From Dehalococcoidia bacterium (GTDB taxonomy: Bacteria > Chloroflexota > Dehalococcoidia > Lucifugimonadales > Australimonadaceae), in the NCBI GenBank assembly GCA_022449765.1, contig JAKUPZ010000009.1, forward strand, positions 16,367 to 80,366: a DNA stretch of 64,000 nucleotides, in the 5' to 3' direction. A program made the position numbers and the translations under genes. Below are positions 1 through 8,763 of the stretch, piece after piece. The notes beneath the pieces are model-generated. The model did no database searches and was not told the DNA's origin. It saw only the letters and a program-made list of their open reading frames with translations. How positions within the stretch are numbered: the first letter of the stretch is position 1; every line of letters begins with the position of its first letter.

Positions 1-553
1 GTTCATCTAATAGCAAATGATCAGGAAGTCTTACTAAGGCCTTAGCCAGAGAAATTCGCATCCGCCATCCACCGCTAAATGATCCACATTTTTTAAATCT
101 GTCCGTTTTTTTGAAACCTAGCCCGCTGAGGACTCGATCGACACGAGCATCGATTTCATACCCATCCAAAGTAGAAAACCGTTCATACAGTTCAACTGAC
201 TCTTCAACAAGCCTTGAATCAGCGGAGTCGCCATTAGCTAACTCGTCTTCAATTTGCTTGATGCGGTTGGAGACAAATAAGGCATCAGGGAAAGCACTCC
301 ACATCTCTTCAACCAAGCCATTATCAGGATCAAATCCAGATTCTTGTTTGAGATAACCAAGGGTTCCGTTTCTATGCCCCGCTGAGCCAGAAGATGGGTA
401 ATCTTCGCCTCCCAGCATTCGTAGCAAGGTGGTTTTACCTGCTCCATTAGGGCCCACAAGAGCAGTCCGCTCACCGTCAGCTATATTGAAAGAGACATCT
501 TTGAAAAGATCGAATCCCCCAAATGACTTATTAACGTTTTCTGCGAATAACAT
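1..553 (-). CDS. ABC-F family ATPase, 5' part (runs off the left edge)
   Basis: Soluble ATP-binding protein of the ABC-F type, a family that acts on ribosomes or as antibiotic-resistance factors rather than as membrane transporters. Only the first 184 residues lie in the window. They hold one nearly complete nucleotide-binding domain: Walker A GPNGAGKTT at about residues 34-42, a Q-loop near LGYLKQE, the signature SFSGGWRMR near residue 165, and Walker B LLLDE at the window edge. Assignment to ABC-F rests on the absence of membrane segments, the start directly on a MLFAENVNKSF-type strand, and the SGGWRMR signature typical of Uup/YbiT-like proteins. The second ABC domain should lie outside the window. 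The ATG at 553 begins the first domain cleanly. Confidence 0.85.
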   Translation of the reverse strand, partial: MLFAENVNKSFGGFDLFKDVSFNIADGERTALVGPNGAGKTTLLRMLGGEDYPSSGSAGHRNGTLGYLKQESGFDPDNGLVEEMWSAFPDALFVSNRIKQIEDELANGDSADSRLVEESVELYERFSTLDGYEIDARVDRVLSGLGFKKTDRFKKCGSFSGGWRMRISLAKALVRLPDHLLLDE

Positions 554-667
554 AGAGAGCCTATTATCCAACTTCTATCTTGAGTATTGAACTCAAAACG
601 ATGCCCTCTTGGGATTAATCCGTAGAGGGCGTCGTAACAACTTATAGATTTTCTTGATCAACCAAAT

Positions 668-1459
668 TTAACTTGCAAATGCCTGCAACTTCACTTCGAC
701 TCTGATTTCATCTTCAAGGCTTAAAACTGCTCTAGCTGTTGGAACGGGCATTTTTAGCTGATCCCACGTAACAACGGTTTTACCTGTTATTGAAATATGA
801 TCCCCTGAATCAATAGCTACAATGTCAAAATCAACAGGGATATCATTCCCTTTAATTTTCAAGATAGAGGCAATTTTAGTGCTTACCTCCACGCCTGTTT
901 CAAAGCCTTTTGGAAGAGTTTCAATTGGTGGCACTTCTAATATTGCAGTACGGTTATCTGGAAACATCCTCCTCTTTACATAGCGATCCCTTGAACTTGA
1001 ATCGCTCGTCAAACTGTGAAGGTCCATTTCTATAATAGATTCTCTGCCGTCGAGGAAAATATTCCCCTCTAATTTGCTGGTTGTTAAAACAGCGTCAATT
1101 GGAGAGGATAATCGGAACAATTGCTCAGTAACGCTGAAGGAGATTTTGGAACCTTCTGCAACACTGAACGCCACACCTTCGTAATCTCCCACAGAACGTT
1201 TCGCATTCTTACCCTCTTGTTCTTTAGATGCTACGGGAGAGGAATCGGGTGTTTGGATAGGAGCAGGAACCGCAGTAGGTGCTGCAGTGGGAGCAGGATT
1301 ACTAACGGGAGTAGATGTCGGTTTCGCAACCGAAGCCTCATCTACTAGCGCTGGAGCCACCGATTCAGATGTGCTCTGGACGCTGGGGTCTGGAGAAGAG
1401 GAACATGCAACTATAAATGCTAAGGCAATAGTAAAAGTAATTAGGTTTCGTATTTTCAT
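668..1459 (-). CDS. YceI-like domain lipoprotein
   Basis: Predicted exported lipoprotein of 263 residues. An N-terminal hydrophobic stretch ends in the lipobox FIVAC, so Cys19 would be lipidated. Residues about 20-90 form a low-complexity Ser/Pro/Thr/Ala linker (PTSTPVSNPAPTAAPTAVPA), as in other lipoproteins of this window. The C-terminal 170 residues resemble the YceI lipocalin-like beta-barrel, which binds polyisoprenoids or other lipids: a strand-rich domain with a central LHSLTSDSSSRDRYVKRRMF segment matching the family pattern in which the conserved loop reads like 'S..T....RD.hl....f'. This is judged by eye. Family members are usually about 190 residues; the excess here is the linker. 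It faces an amtB terminator upstream and is probably a single-gene transcript. Ligand unknown. Confidence 0.6.
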   Translation of the reverse strand: MKIRNLITFTIALAFIVACSSSPDPSVQSTSESVAPALVDEASVAKPTSTPVSNPAPTAAPTAVPAPIQTPDSSPVASKEQEGKNAKRSVGDYEGVAFSVAEGSKISFSVTEQLFRLSSPIDAVLTTSKLEGNIFLDGRESIIEMDLHSLTSDSSSRDRYVKRRMFPDNRTAILEVPPIETLPKGFETGVEVSTKIASILKIKGNDIPVDFDIVAIDSGDHISITGKTVVTWDQLKMPVPTARAVLSLEDEIRVEVKLQAFAS

Positions 1460-1521
1460 ACGATAAGGATAATATTTTTTGAGGAAAAGGTTAACGGTAG
1501 TCGTAATTTTTAGTAAAGATA

Positions 1522-1561
1522 AACAATTGGACGCAGTGAAATTTCACTGCGTCCAATTGTT
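1522..1561 (-). terminator. Perfect 40-bp palindrome, terminator behind amtB
   Basis: A perfect 40-base inverted repeat (half-site AACAATTGGACGCAGTGAAA, centre between 1541 and 1542) lies 12 bases past the amtB stop. On the minus strand it is followed by a T-rich stretch, so it should act as an intrinsic terminator for amtB. Having no unpaired loop in the DNA, it could also extrude as a cruciform. Confidence 0.75.
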
Positions 1562-1573
1562 GTGTCACGCTAC

Positions 1574-2752
1574 TTAGTTAAGTTGATATCCAGCTTCGCC
1601 ATGATCGCTTGAATCTAATCCCGCATCTTCTTCAGATTCAGCAGATCTTATACCTAGGCCAGGGATTACATCTAAAACTTTCAGTAGAGCAAAAGTTACC
1701 ACTAGTGAATACACGAACGTACTGACAATCAAAACTATGTTGTCCACTAGCAACGCAGAGTCACCTTCAATCAGGCCAATATCTGCGGCAAAAATACCGC
1801 AGCCGAGCAGGCCTACCATTCCACCTACACCGTGGACAGCAAATACATCAAGGGCATCATCAAATCGTAGTTTGTCTTTGAAAAACACCACATAGAAAGT
1901 GATGATTCCGGTCACAACGCCTAAAATTAAAGAGGGGCCAACGCCAATAAATCCGGCAGCTGGTGTGATGGTTGCCAATCCGGCAATTGCACCCGTGGCA
2001 GCGCCTACGCCGCTAGCCTTACCGTTGTGGAACATACCAAGAAGCACCCAAACCATCATTGCAGTAGCTGCACATGTGTTAGTTACTAAGAATGCACTTA
2101 CCGCGACTCCATCAGCAGCAAGGCCGGATCCTGCATTAAATCCAAACCAACCGAACCACAGAATTGATGCACCTAGCAAAACATAAGGAACATTGTGGGG
2201 CAAAATACCATTCTCTATATTCCTGCGCTTGCCAACAAGAACTGCTGCAGCAATTGCTGCTACACCAGCATTGATGTGAACCACTGCACCTCCTGCAAAG
2301 TCCAGTGCACCTCTTTCGGCCAACCATCCTTCAGGAGCCCATACCCAGTGTGCTACAGGCGCATAGACGATAGTCACCCATAGAACCAGGAATATGAGGT
2401 AGGTCTTGAATTTGAATCGTTCACAAAACGCACCGGTTATAAGTGCCGGAGTGATGATTGCAAACATCATTTGGAAAATTGCAAACACCTGCTCATCTGC
2501 ACTATCCACACCGGACAAAGCAAAATTACTCAAGCTACCGATAAGCGCATTACCACCTTCGCCGAAAGCAAGGCTGTAGCCCCAAAGTACCCAGACGACA
2601 CTCACAACTCCAAGCGAAATAAATGAGTACATCATGGTAGAAACCACGTTTTTACCCCTCACCAAGCCACCGTAAAAAAAGGCCAATCCAGGGGTCATAA
2701 GCAATACCAAAGCACTGCATGTCAACATCCAAGCAATAGATCCAGAATCCAT
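1574..2752 (-). CDS. amtB: Ammonium transporter (Amt/MEP/Rh family)
   Basis: Inner-membrane ammonium channel of about 392 residues with roughly 11 membrane segments. It begins with the typical N-terminal helix SGSIAWMLTCSALVLLMTPG followed by LAFFYGGLVRGKNVVSTMM, and later has the family stretches FGWFGFNAGS and AVHGVGGMVG, which carries one of the pore histidines. I place the start at 2752 because GGGAGGAT lies just ahead of this ATG and the product then begins as other Amt proteins do. An in-frame ATG at 2824 would add 24 residues with no good ribosome site. No glnB (PII) gene is adjacent, which is unusual because the pair is often linked. The C-terminal cytoplasmic tail is short and acidic (ESEEDAGLDSSDHGEAG). 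A strong terminator follows. Confidence 0.95.
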   Translation of the reverse strand: MDSGSIAWMLTCSALVLLMTPGLAFFYGGLVRGKNVVSTMMYSFISLGVVSVVWVLWGYSLAFGEGGNALIGSLSNFALSGVDSADEQVFAIFQMMFAIITPALITGAFCERFKFKTYLIFLVLWVTIVYAPVAHWVWAPEGWLAERGALDFAGGAVVHINAGVAAIAAAVLVGKRRNIENGILPHNVPYVLLGASILWFGWFGFNAGSGLAADGVAVSAFLVTNTCAATAMMVWVLLGMFHNGKASGVGAATGAIAGLATITPAAGFIGVGPSLILGVVTGIITFYVVFFKDKLRFDDALDVFAVHGVGGMVGLLGCGIFAADIGLIEGDSALLVDNIVLIVSTFVYSLVVTFALLKVLDVIPGLGIRSAESEEDAGLDSSDHGEAGYQLN

Positions 2753-2885
2753 ACGAAAGATCCTCCCGTCAAGAAATTTAGTCAGAGTTAACCAACGGTA
2801 GGACCGTACAGCAAAATTTTTCAAAAATGTTAAAAAGTATGTTGCGAAAGTGTTACGTATTTGACTGTAGTTTGTCGTTATTTCG

Positions 2886-3629
2886 CTAAAGAAAGCTTGT
2901 TAGACCTGAGAGTATCGCAGCAATGGCAGATATAAGAACCACAGCAAGTCCAATTTTTCTAAAAATTCTTTGTGAAACACGGCTGTGAAGCCAAATCCCT
3001 GTTATCAGCCCTCCAAGGCTTCCGGGGAAGAGTAATCCAGACAAAATAAAGACTTCAGAAGTCAGTACACCACTAATGAAAAAAGCTGGAAATGCAACAA
3101 TGCTGACTGATTGCAAATAGAAGGTGATATTCGCCCGAAAACGCTGTGGCTCAACATCTTGATTAGTAAAAAATAATATGACAGGAGCTCCGGCTAGTCC
3201 CGTAGAACCTATGAGCAAGCCGCTTAATGCTCCAACAGGAATAGAGAGCAGTTTTTCATTTTTTGCTTTCAATTGGAGCCCTGTAAACATTCCGATGGCG
3301 GTCAACCCAACGACTACGCCGATGATCGTTTTCAAAACTCCTGCGTTCAAATTAACCAAAAAGTAAGTGCCTAATGGCGTGAAAATTATCCCGGATAGAA
3401 CAAGCGGCCATATCCTTTTGAGGTCAACTAAAGCGTAAATTTTTATAAGTAGTATTAGTGCTAATAAAAATCCCTGTAGCACAAGTACGGGCACCACCAG
3501 AGATGGATCAAAGAGAATTAGCATTATTGGGGCTGCCACAATAACGAACCCAAAACCTGTGGTCCCCTGGATCATTGCAGAGAAAAATACTGCCACCCCT
3601 GCAAAAATAATTAAATTTATCTCCGGCAT
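2886..3629 (-). CDS. Sulfite exporter TauE/SafE family membrane protein
   Basis: Integral membrane protein of 247 residues with seven to eight hydrophobic segments. The N-terminal part has the family feature GTTGFGFVIVAAP, and the second half repeats it as GSTGLAGAPVILF, the internal duplication expected for TauE/SafE (DUF81). Members export sulfite, sulfoacetate or other small organosulfur anions; the substrate cannot be told from sequence. It is transcribed away from the MFS gene at 3698 and sits behind amtB's promoter side, with no obvious operon partner. Confidence 0.85.
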   Translation of the reverse strand: MPEINLIIFAGVAVFFSAMIQGTTGFGFVIVAAPIMLILFDPSLVVPVLVLQGFLLALILLIKIYALVDLKRIWPLVLSGIIFTPLGTYFLVNLNAGVLKTIIGVVVGLTAIGMFTGLQLKAKNEKLLSIPVGALSGLLIGSTGLAGAPVILFFTNQDVEPQRFRANITFYLQSVSIVAFPAFFISGVLTSEVFILSGLLFPGSLGGLITGIWLHSRVSQRIFRKIGLAVVLISAIAAILSGLTSFL

Positions 3630-3697
3630 CGATTAAGCATATAGCAAAAATGCCTTATCGACTGTTAACTGTTAAGCTGCTGCTGAATAGGAACCTG

Positions 3698-4942
3698 ATG
3701 CTTCGATTTACATCTATCCCCGCGATCTCAAAATATTTCCTCGCATTCCGTAGTGCTGACTTTAGGTGGTTATGGATTGGAGGACTTGGCGGTCATTCTG
3801 CATATTGGGGGCTTATTGTTGTTCGAGGGGTACTGGTCTTACAAGTAACGGATTCGCCCAGCATGGTAGGAATAACTACTTTTGCTGCAATGGCTCCTCG
3901 GTTCGTTACCCCTCCATTAGCTGGGTATTTTTCTGATCGGTACACGAGACGAACAGTTTTACTGACAGGTTATATAGCTCAAATATTGCATAGTGTGCTT
4001 CTCACAAGCTTAGGAGTCTTGGGAGTATTAGGTCCTTGGATAATTGTACTTCTGGCAGTATTTAACGGTGCAGTACGCTCATTTCAAATGACTGCAACGC
4101 AATCCCTTATTCCAAATGTAGTACCGAAAGAACATTTACTAAACGCCGTGTCCTTGAACATGATTTCCACTCATGGAAGTAAACTTTTAGGTCCCGGCTT
4201 GATGGCTATCCCTCTCATTTTTTGGAGTGCTACATGGGGGTTTGCAATATGTGGACTACTCTATATGGCTGGATTGATTGGAATACTTTGTATAAAAGCA
4301 CGAACGACAGGCGGCATACAAAAAGGGACAAGCTTTGGCGCTAGTCAAAAAGAAGCAATTATATATATCTACAAAAATAGATCACTCCGCACATTATTTC
4401 TATTAATTATGCTCCACTGCTCTTTAACAATGGCCTATGAATCAATACTACCGATATTTGCAAAAGTCGTGCTTGATGATCCTGTTAGCGGCGTCAGTTA
4501 TCTAATGATGGGCGTAGGGACGGGCTCAGTGCTGTTTGCCTTGTATGTAGCAGGAATGAGTAGTGCTCGACTCCGGGGCAGCATGCTTCTAGTTTTAGGG
4601 GCACTAAGTGGCTTATCGCTCTTTGGATTAGCGTTATCAGATAATTTTGCCTCAGCCATTTTCTGTACCGCAATCATGGGAGGTTCGCAGGTAGGTTTCA
4701 TGGCAATTGCTAATTCAATGGTTCAGACAATAGCTCCTGATGAATTGAGAGGACGGATTACTGGGCTTAATCAAATCAATATAGGTGGAACAATGGCGGT
4801 ATTAAATCTCTTCAACGGCATTATTGCTGGAGAAATTGGGCCCACATTAGTTCTCGTCACATGGGGGGCATTATTTAGCGCAGTAGTGATTGCTAGTCTG
4901 GCTTTCCCCACGCCCCGCGCGCTCTACGCTGGTCGTACTTAG
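3698..4942 (+). CDS. MFS transporter (EntS/MFS_3-like)
   Basis: Major facilitator permease of about 414 residues with 12 predicted membrane segments. The loop between segments 2 and 3, GYFSDRYTRRTVLL, is the MFS signature. The N-terminus (FRSADFRWLWIGGL) and the second-half loop (IAPDELRGRITGLNQ) match the enterobactin-exporter-like MFS_3 subgroup, so export of a small molecule is likely. I prefer the ATG at 3698, with AGGA five bases upstream, over the ATG at 3650, which has no ribosome site. Divergent from the TauE-like gene and convergent with the following SDR gene. Substrate unknown. Confidence 0.85.
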   Translation: MLRFTSIPAISKYFLAFRSADFRWLWIGGLGGHSAYWGLIVVRGVLVLQVTDSPSMVGITTFAAMAPRFVTPPLAGYFSDRYTRRTVLLTGYIAQILHSVLLTSLGVLGVLGPWIIVLLAVFNGAVRSFQMTATQSLIPNVVPKEHLLNAVSLNMISTHGSKLLGPGLMAIPLIFWSATWGFAICGLLYMAGLIGILCIKARTTGGIQKGTSFGASQKEAIIYIYKNRSLRTLFLLIMLHCSLTMAYESILPIFAKVVLDDPVSGVSYLMMGVGTGSVLFALYVAGMSSARLRGSMLLVLGALSGLSLFGLALSDNFASAIFCTAIMGGSQVGFMAIANSMVQTIAPDELRGRITGLNQINIGGTMAVLNLFNGIIAGEIGPTLVLVTWGALFSAVVIASLAFPTPRALYAGRT

Positions 4943-4975
4943 GGTAATTCTAAGAAGGCAAATTTAGAGGAAGAG

Positions 4976-5785
4976 CTAATACCTGCCTTGGCTTGCCCAT
5001 GAAGCTCCGTCCACTGGTAGCCAAATTCCACTTATAAATTGTGCTTCGTCAGAATGCAGGAATAGTGCAGCGTAAGCTACATCCCAAGCAGTACCCATTC
5101 GATTTCCGAGCGGTACTCGAGCATTTCGAGAGGCTATAACTTGCTCACGTGGAGTACCTGCCGCTACACGTGCTTCAATTGCCATTGGAGTATTCATCAA
5201 TCCAGGTAGTATTGCATTGACACGAATTGCAGCATCTGCATGTGCCATTGCAAGATTCTGTGTCATAGCAATTATTGCAGTTTTCATTGTTTTGTAACCC
5301 AAATAAGGGTAACCCTCCAACACAGCTAACGAGGAAATGTTCACTATTGAACCGCCTCCTTGTTCTCTCATTATCGGAATCACATGCTTACATGCCATCC
5401 AATGACTCTTTAAATTAACTGCAAAACTACGGTCAAACGCCTCTTCAGTAAGATCAACAGCAACAGCATCTCCCAGTGCTAAGCTTGCACCGACATTATT
5501 GTGAAGAATATCTATCGTTCCATAATTTTTTTTGATGCGATTTACCAGAATCCTTACAGATTCTTCGCTAACAGCATCAACTAATTCAAAAATAGCCTCA
5601 TTGCCTTCGGCAATTATCATATCGACGGTTTCTTGCCCAGAGATGAGATCCTGATCTGCAACCACCACTTTTGCTCCTTCTCGAGCAAGCAAAATTGCAG
5701 TAGCACGGCCATTCCCAATGGTATCCCCTGGGGTTTGGCCAGCCCCAATTACAATCGCAATTTTATTTTCAACGCGTCCTGGCAT
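4976..5785 (-). CDS. SDR family NAD(P)-dependent oxidoreductase
   Basis: Short-chain dehydrogenase/reductase of 269 residues, the usual length for classical SDRs. The nucleotide-binding glycine motif is spread over residues 14-26 (GAGQTPGDTIGNG), longer than the normal TGxxxGxG loop. NNVG at 97-100 stands in for NNAG; the catalytic Ser is at 151-152 and Tyr164-x3-Lys168 completes the active site. Asp45 after the second strand (VVVADQD) favours NAD over NADP. It is followed 56 bases downstream by an alpha/beta hydrolase gene on the same strand in transcription order hydrolase then SDR, so the two may act on the same substrate. Substrate not identifiable. Confidence 0.9.
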   Translation of the reverse strand: MPGRVENKIAIVIGAGQTPGDTIGNGRATAILLAREGAKVVVADQDLISGQETVDMIIAEGNEAIFELVDAVSEESVRILVNRIKKNYGTIDILHNNVGASLALGDAVAVDLTEEAFDRSFAVNLKSHWMACKHVIPIMREQGGGSIVNISSLAVLEGYPYLGYKTMKTAIIAMTQNLAMAHADAAIRVNAILPGLMNTPMAIEARVAAGTPREQVIASRNARVPLGNRMGTAWDVAYAALFLHSDEAQFISGIWLPVDGASWASQGRY

Positions 5786-5841
5786 AGTTCTACCTCCAGC
5801 AGCCTCATTTTCTCTTGCGTGTGATTTTATAAATGACTAGG

Positions 5842-6654
5842 TTAAGTAGTAAAAAACTCAAGTGCCGTTTTATTGAATTCTTCAGCAGACTGCTGAGGAA
5901 GCATGTGGCCTATTCCTTCAAATGTCTCTAAGCGGGCTCCGGGAATGCTAGACGCTGTAAGTTTGCCCATTTCGTAATCATTCACTTGATCGTCGGTACC
6001 CCAGCAAACCAATGTAGGAGCTTTTATAAGTGGCATTCTGCGCAACGTGTTATACCTTAATCTTGTGTCAGGGTTAGTCATGTGCCTCATGACACCAGCG
6101 AATGCCTCTCCATGGCCAGGCAGAGAATTCTTTTTAACAAAAGTTGCTACCAATTCATCAATTTCAACTGTTCCTTCCGGAAATCGATGTATAAATTGTT
6201 CTCTAATTTGCACTTCAGTAGGTACATTAAATTCGACCATGCTCTGAAGGGGACGAGTTGATGTACCGCCGCCAGCCACGTTGATCACTTTGTTCACTCT
6301 TTCCGGGCTCTCATACGACAATAACGTAACGATCCATCCGCCCATAGAATGACCAATAAAATTAGCCTTCTCAATTCCCATCACATCCAAAAATTCACGA
6401 ACATGATCTACAAGATAGGCGAATGAAAAATCCTGAAGAAAAATATCGCCAAGGCCCCAATTAAGGCAATCGATGGCATAAACATGTAGGCTCGCAGAAA
6501 GAGGGCCAATGTTTCGCACCCACGTTTCACAGCCACTGGTCCAACCTGCGCCGTGGATCAAAACTGTCGGGAACCCAGATCCAGCTTCCCAGTACCGTGT
6601 TCTCCCATGACTCATATCTGCGTAATTCTCTACCCAAGTTTTAGGCAAGCTCAC
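5842..6654 (-). CDS. Alpha/beta hydrolase
   Basis: Alpha/beta-fold hydrolase of 270 residues. The oxyanion-hole HG lies at residues 34-35 (LIHGAGW). The nucleophile elbow GHSMGG gives Ser103, the acid is Asp221 or Asp222 (CWGTDDQVND), and the histidine is His250 (GIGHMLP). The layout resembles C-C bond hydrolases such as MhpC/BphD, haloperoxidase-like esterases and lactonases; I cannot choose among them. It lies directly upstream of the SDR gene at 4976-5785 and may be co-transcribed. The tRNA-Ala gene lies just upstream on the same strand. Confidence 0.88.
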   Translation of the reverse strand: MSLPKTWVENYADMSHGRTRYWEAGSGFPTVLIHGAGWTSGCETWVRNIGPLSASLHVYAIDCLNWGLGDIFLQDFSFAYLVDHVREFLDVMGIEKANFIGHSMGGWIVTLLSYESPERVNKVINVAGGGTSTRPLQSMVEFNVPTEVQIREQFIHRFPEGTVEIDELVATFVKKNSLPGHGEAFAGVMRHMTNPDTRLRYNTLRRMPLIKAPTLVCWGTDDQVNDYEMGKLTASSIPGARLETFEGIGHMLPQQSAEEFNKTALEFFTT

Positions 6655-6706
6655 AAAATTTTCTCCAAGGAAGGTGTAGGAACTTTGAACAATAGAAAAT
6701 CATATA

Positions 6707-6782
<76 letters not shown>

Positions 6783-6838
6783 ACACTGTACCCGCTAAGT
6801 ATAACGAAAATTGCTGAGAATCGTTAGGCCAGAAAAAT

Positions 6839-8704
6839 CTACAGGTTTAAACCTTCTAGTGTCTCTTGCACTACACTAAATCTTTCGAAAGGAGGCATGA
6901 AGTACGCTCCTGCGATTTTACCTGAGAGCTCCTGTAATAATTCCTTGCTAATGTCTATACCAATAGATGCAGATTTATCACCTGCCTGCTCTAGGCGCTT
7001 TACTATGTCGCTAGGCACGAAAATACCTGGGACCTCGTTGTGCAAGAATAACGCATGGCGGGTATTTCTTAAAGGTAAAACTCCTAAAATCACAGGAACA
7101 GGGAATTTGCCCAAAACTGAATAGACTCGATCGAATTGTTCCATCGAATATATAGGCTGGGTCAGTAAGAAATGAGCACCTGCAGCTATTTTTCTCTCTA
7201 AAACCTTAAGCTCTCGGTCTATGTCGGGTGCATTGAAATTAAACGCTGCTCCAATGAAAAAAGAAGTAGGGGAGTCTATTTCCCGTCCGTTAGCATCAAC
7301 ACCGTTATTGAATCCGGACATCAAGCGAATAAGCCCTGACGCAGTAACGTCTGATATTGCTGTTGCTTGAGGGTAGTCACCGCTCTGTGGAATATCTCCC
7401 ATTACAGTGAATACATTGCGAATACCCAGAGCATGAGCACCTAGAAGATCAGAATGTAACGCAAGAAGATTCCTGTGCCTTATGGCAGCATGCATTATTG
7501 ATTCTATTCCGAGTTTTGATTGAATCAGGCTCCCGGTAGCAAGCGCGCTCATACGCCCTTGTGCGCGGGGGCTATCAGCGACATTTACCGCATCTATGTG
7601 ACCTGCAATACCGCGCAATTTATCAACAGTGTCGCTTATATCAAACCCTCTTGGTGGTGAAAGTTCTACAGTGACTACAAACTCACCTTTAGCAATCTTT
7701 TCTGCAAGTCCTGTAGCGGGCTTGCCTTCATCTTCATGCTTGGAATGCTTTTGGGGTGCTTTCGGTATTTTTGCAAACGTACGCTGAGGTATTACTCCTT
7801 TTATTTCGTCTCTTACAGAAGAAATATGCTTAGGCGTAGTACCACAGCATCCTCCAAGGATTGTTGCTCCGCTATATGCAATGTCTTTTAAAACTTCAGC
7901 AAAATAAGATGACTCTGCAGTATATTGAAGCTGACCGTCGACGTACGAAGGAAGCCCTGCATTTGGCTGCGCTATTAAAGGGAGATTGGTATTTTGAGCC
8001 ATTCTTTCAATAACACTTCTAAGTAAATCAGGGCCAATACTACAATTAGCTCCTATAGCAAGTAGGCTGCTTTCATTTAGAGTAGTGGCGATTTCTTCAG
8101 GTGTATCCCCAGCAGGAGTCAATCCATCATTATTGAATGTTAGCGTTGCCATCAAAGGAAGGTTGGAGACGGAACGCACTGCATCCAAAGCTAACCTTAG
8201 TTGAGTGAGAGAAGTAAATGTCTCAAGTATCAATACGTCTGCGCCTGATTCAGACAGAATTGATGCCTGTTCGGCAAAAACATTATGCGCGGCAGCAGAA
8301 CCTAAAATTTCCGCGGCAAAAGAATCGACAGCCAATGGTCCCATTGCGGCAGCAACCCAAGCCTGTTGACCATTCAATCGTATAGCCTCACGTGCTAAAG
8401 CAACTCCCGTACGATTCAATTCTTCAGTTTGCGATGAAATACCATGACTGGCCAATCGCGATGAATTTGCCCCAAAAGTATTAGTAGCTATTAACTCTGA
8501 TCCTGCCTGCAAATAGCTACGGTGAATAGCCTTAACAATTTCAGGCCTCTCCAAATTCGCAGCTTCTATAGGCACTCCTGTAATACCTTGGGCGTAAAGT
8601 TGCGTACCCATAGCTCCATCAGAGAGTAATGAACCTCTCGATAGTCGTTCGATTAATGATGAATTACCCATATGGAACTTAATTGTACAGTTAAATTGCT
8701 GCAT
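6839..8704 (-). CDS. Bifunctional homocysteine S-methyltransferase / methylenetetrahydrofolate reductase
   Basis: Two-domain enzyme of 621 residues, like Bacillus YitJ. Residues about 15-305 are a zinc-dependent homocysteine methyltransferase barrel; the zinc ligands are Cys221 (GANCSIGP) and Cys286-Cys287 (GGCCGTT). Residues about 335-615 are an FAD-binding methylenetetrahydrofolate reductase barrel (VELSPPRGFD, QPIYSMEQFD). The reductase domain makes 5-methyltetrahydrofolate. The first domain transfers a methyl group to homocysteine, so the fusion may serve methionine synthesis, but the domain lacks a cobalamin module and its methyl donor is uncertain. Starts at 8704 or at the internal ATG 33 bases later; neither has a clear ribosome site. 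Divergent from the permease gene at 8764 across a 59-base gap. Confidence 0.93.
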   Translation of the reverse strand: MQQFNCTIKFHMGNSSLIERLSRGSLLSDGAMGTQLYAQGITGVPIEAANLERPEIVKAIHRSYLQAGSELIATNTFGANSSRLASHGISSQTEELNRTGVALAREAIRLNGQQAWVAAAMGPLAVDSFAAEILGSAAAHNVFAEQASILSESGADVLILETFTSLTQLRLALDAVRSVSNLPLMATLTFNNDGLTPAGDTPEEIATTLNESSLLAIGANCSIGPDLLRSVIERMAQNTNLPLIAQPNAGLPSYVDGQLQYTAESSYFAEVLKDIAYSGATILGGCCGTTPKHISSVRDEIKGVIPQRTFAKIPKAPQKHSKHEDEGKPATGLAEKIAKGEFVVTVELSPPRGFDISDTVDKLRGIAGHIDAVNVADSPRAQGRMSALATGSLIQSKLGIESIMHAAIRHRNLLALHSDLLGAHALGIRNVFTVMGDIPQSGDYPQATAISDVTASGLIRLMSGFNNGVDANGREIDSPTSFFIGAAFNFNAPDIDRELKVLERKIAAGAHFLLTQPIYSMEQFDRVYSVLGKFPVPVILGVLPLRNTRHALFLHNEVPGIFVPSDIVKRLEQAGDKSASIGIDISKELLQELSGKIAGAYFMPPFERFSVVQETLEGLNL

Positions 8705-8763
8705 AGTGCGTTGCGAGTATTGAATAGAGGGACTATGCTGCTCGGACTTGAGAGTTAAACCCT

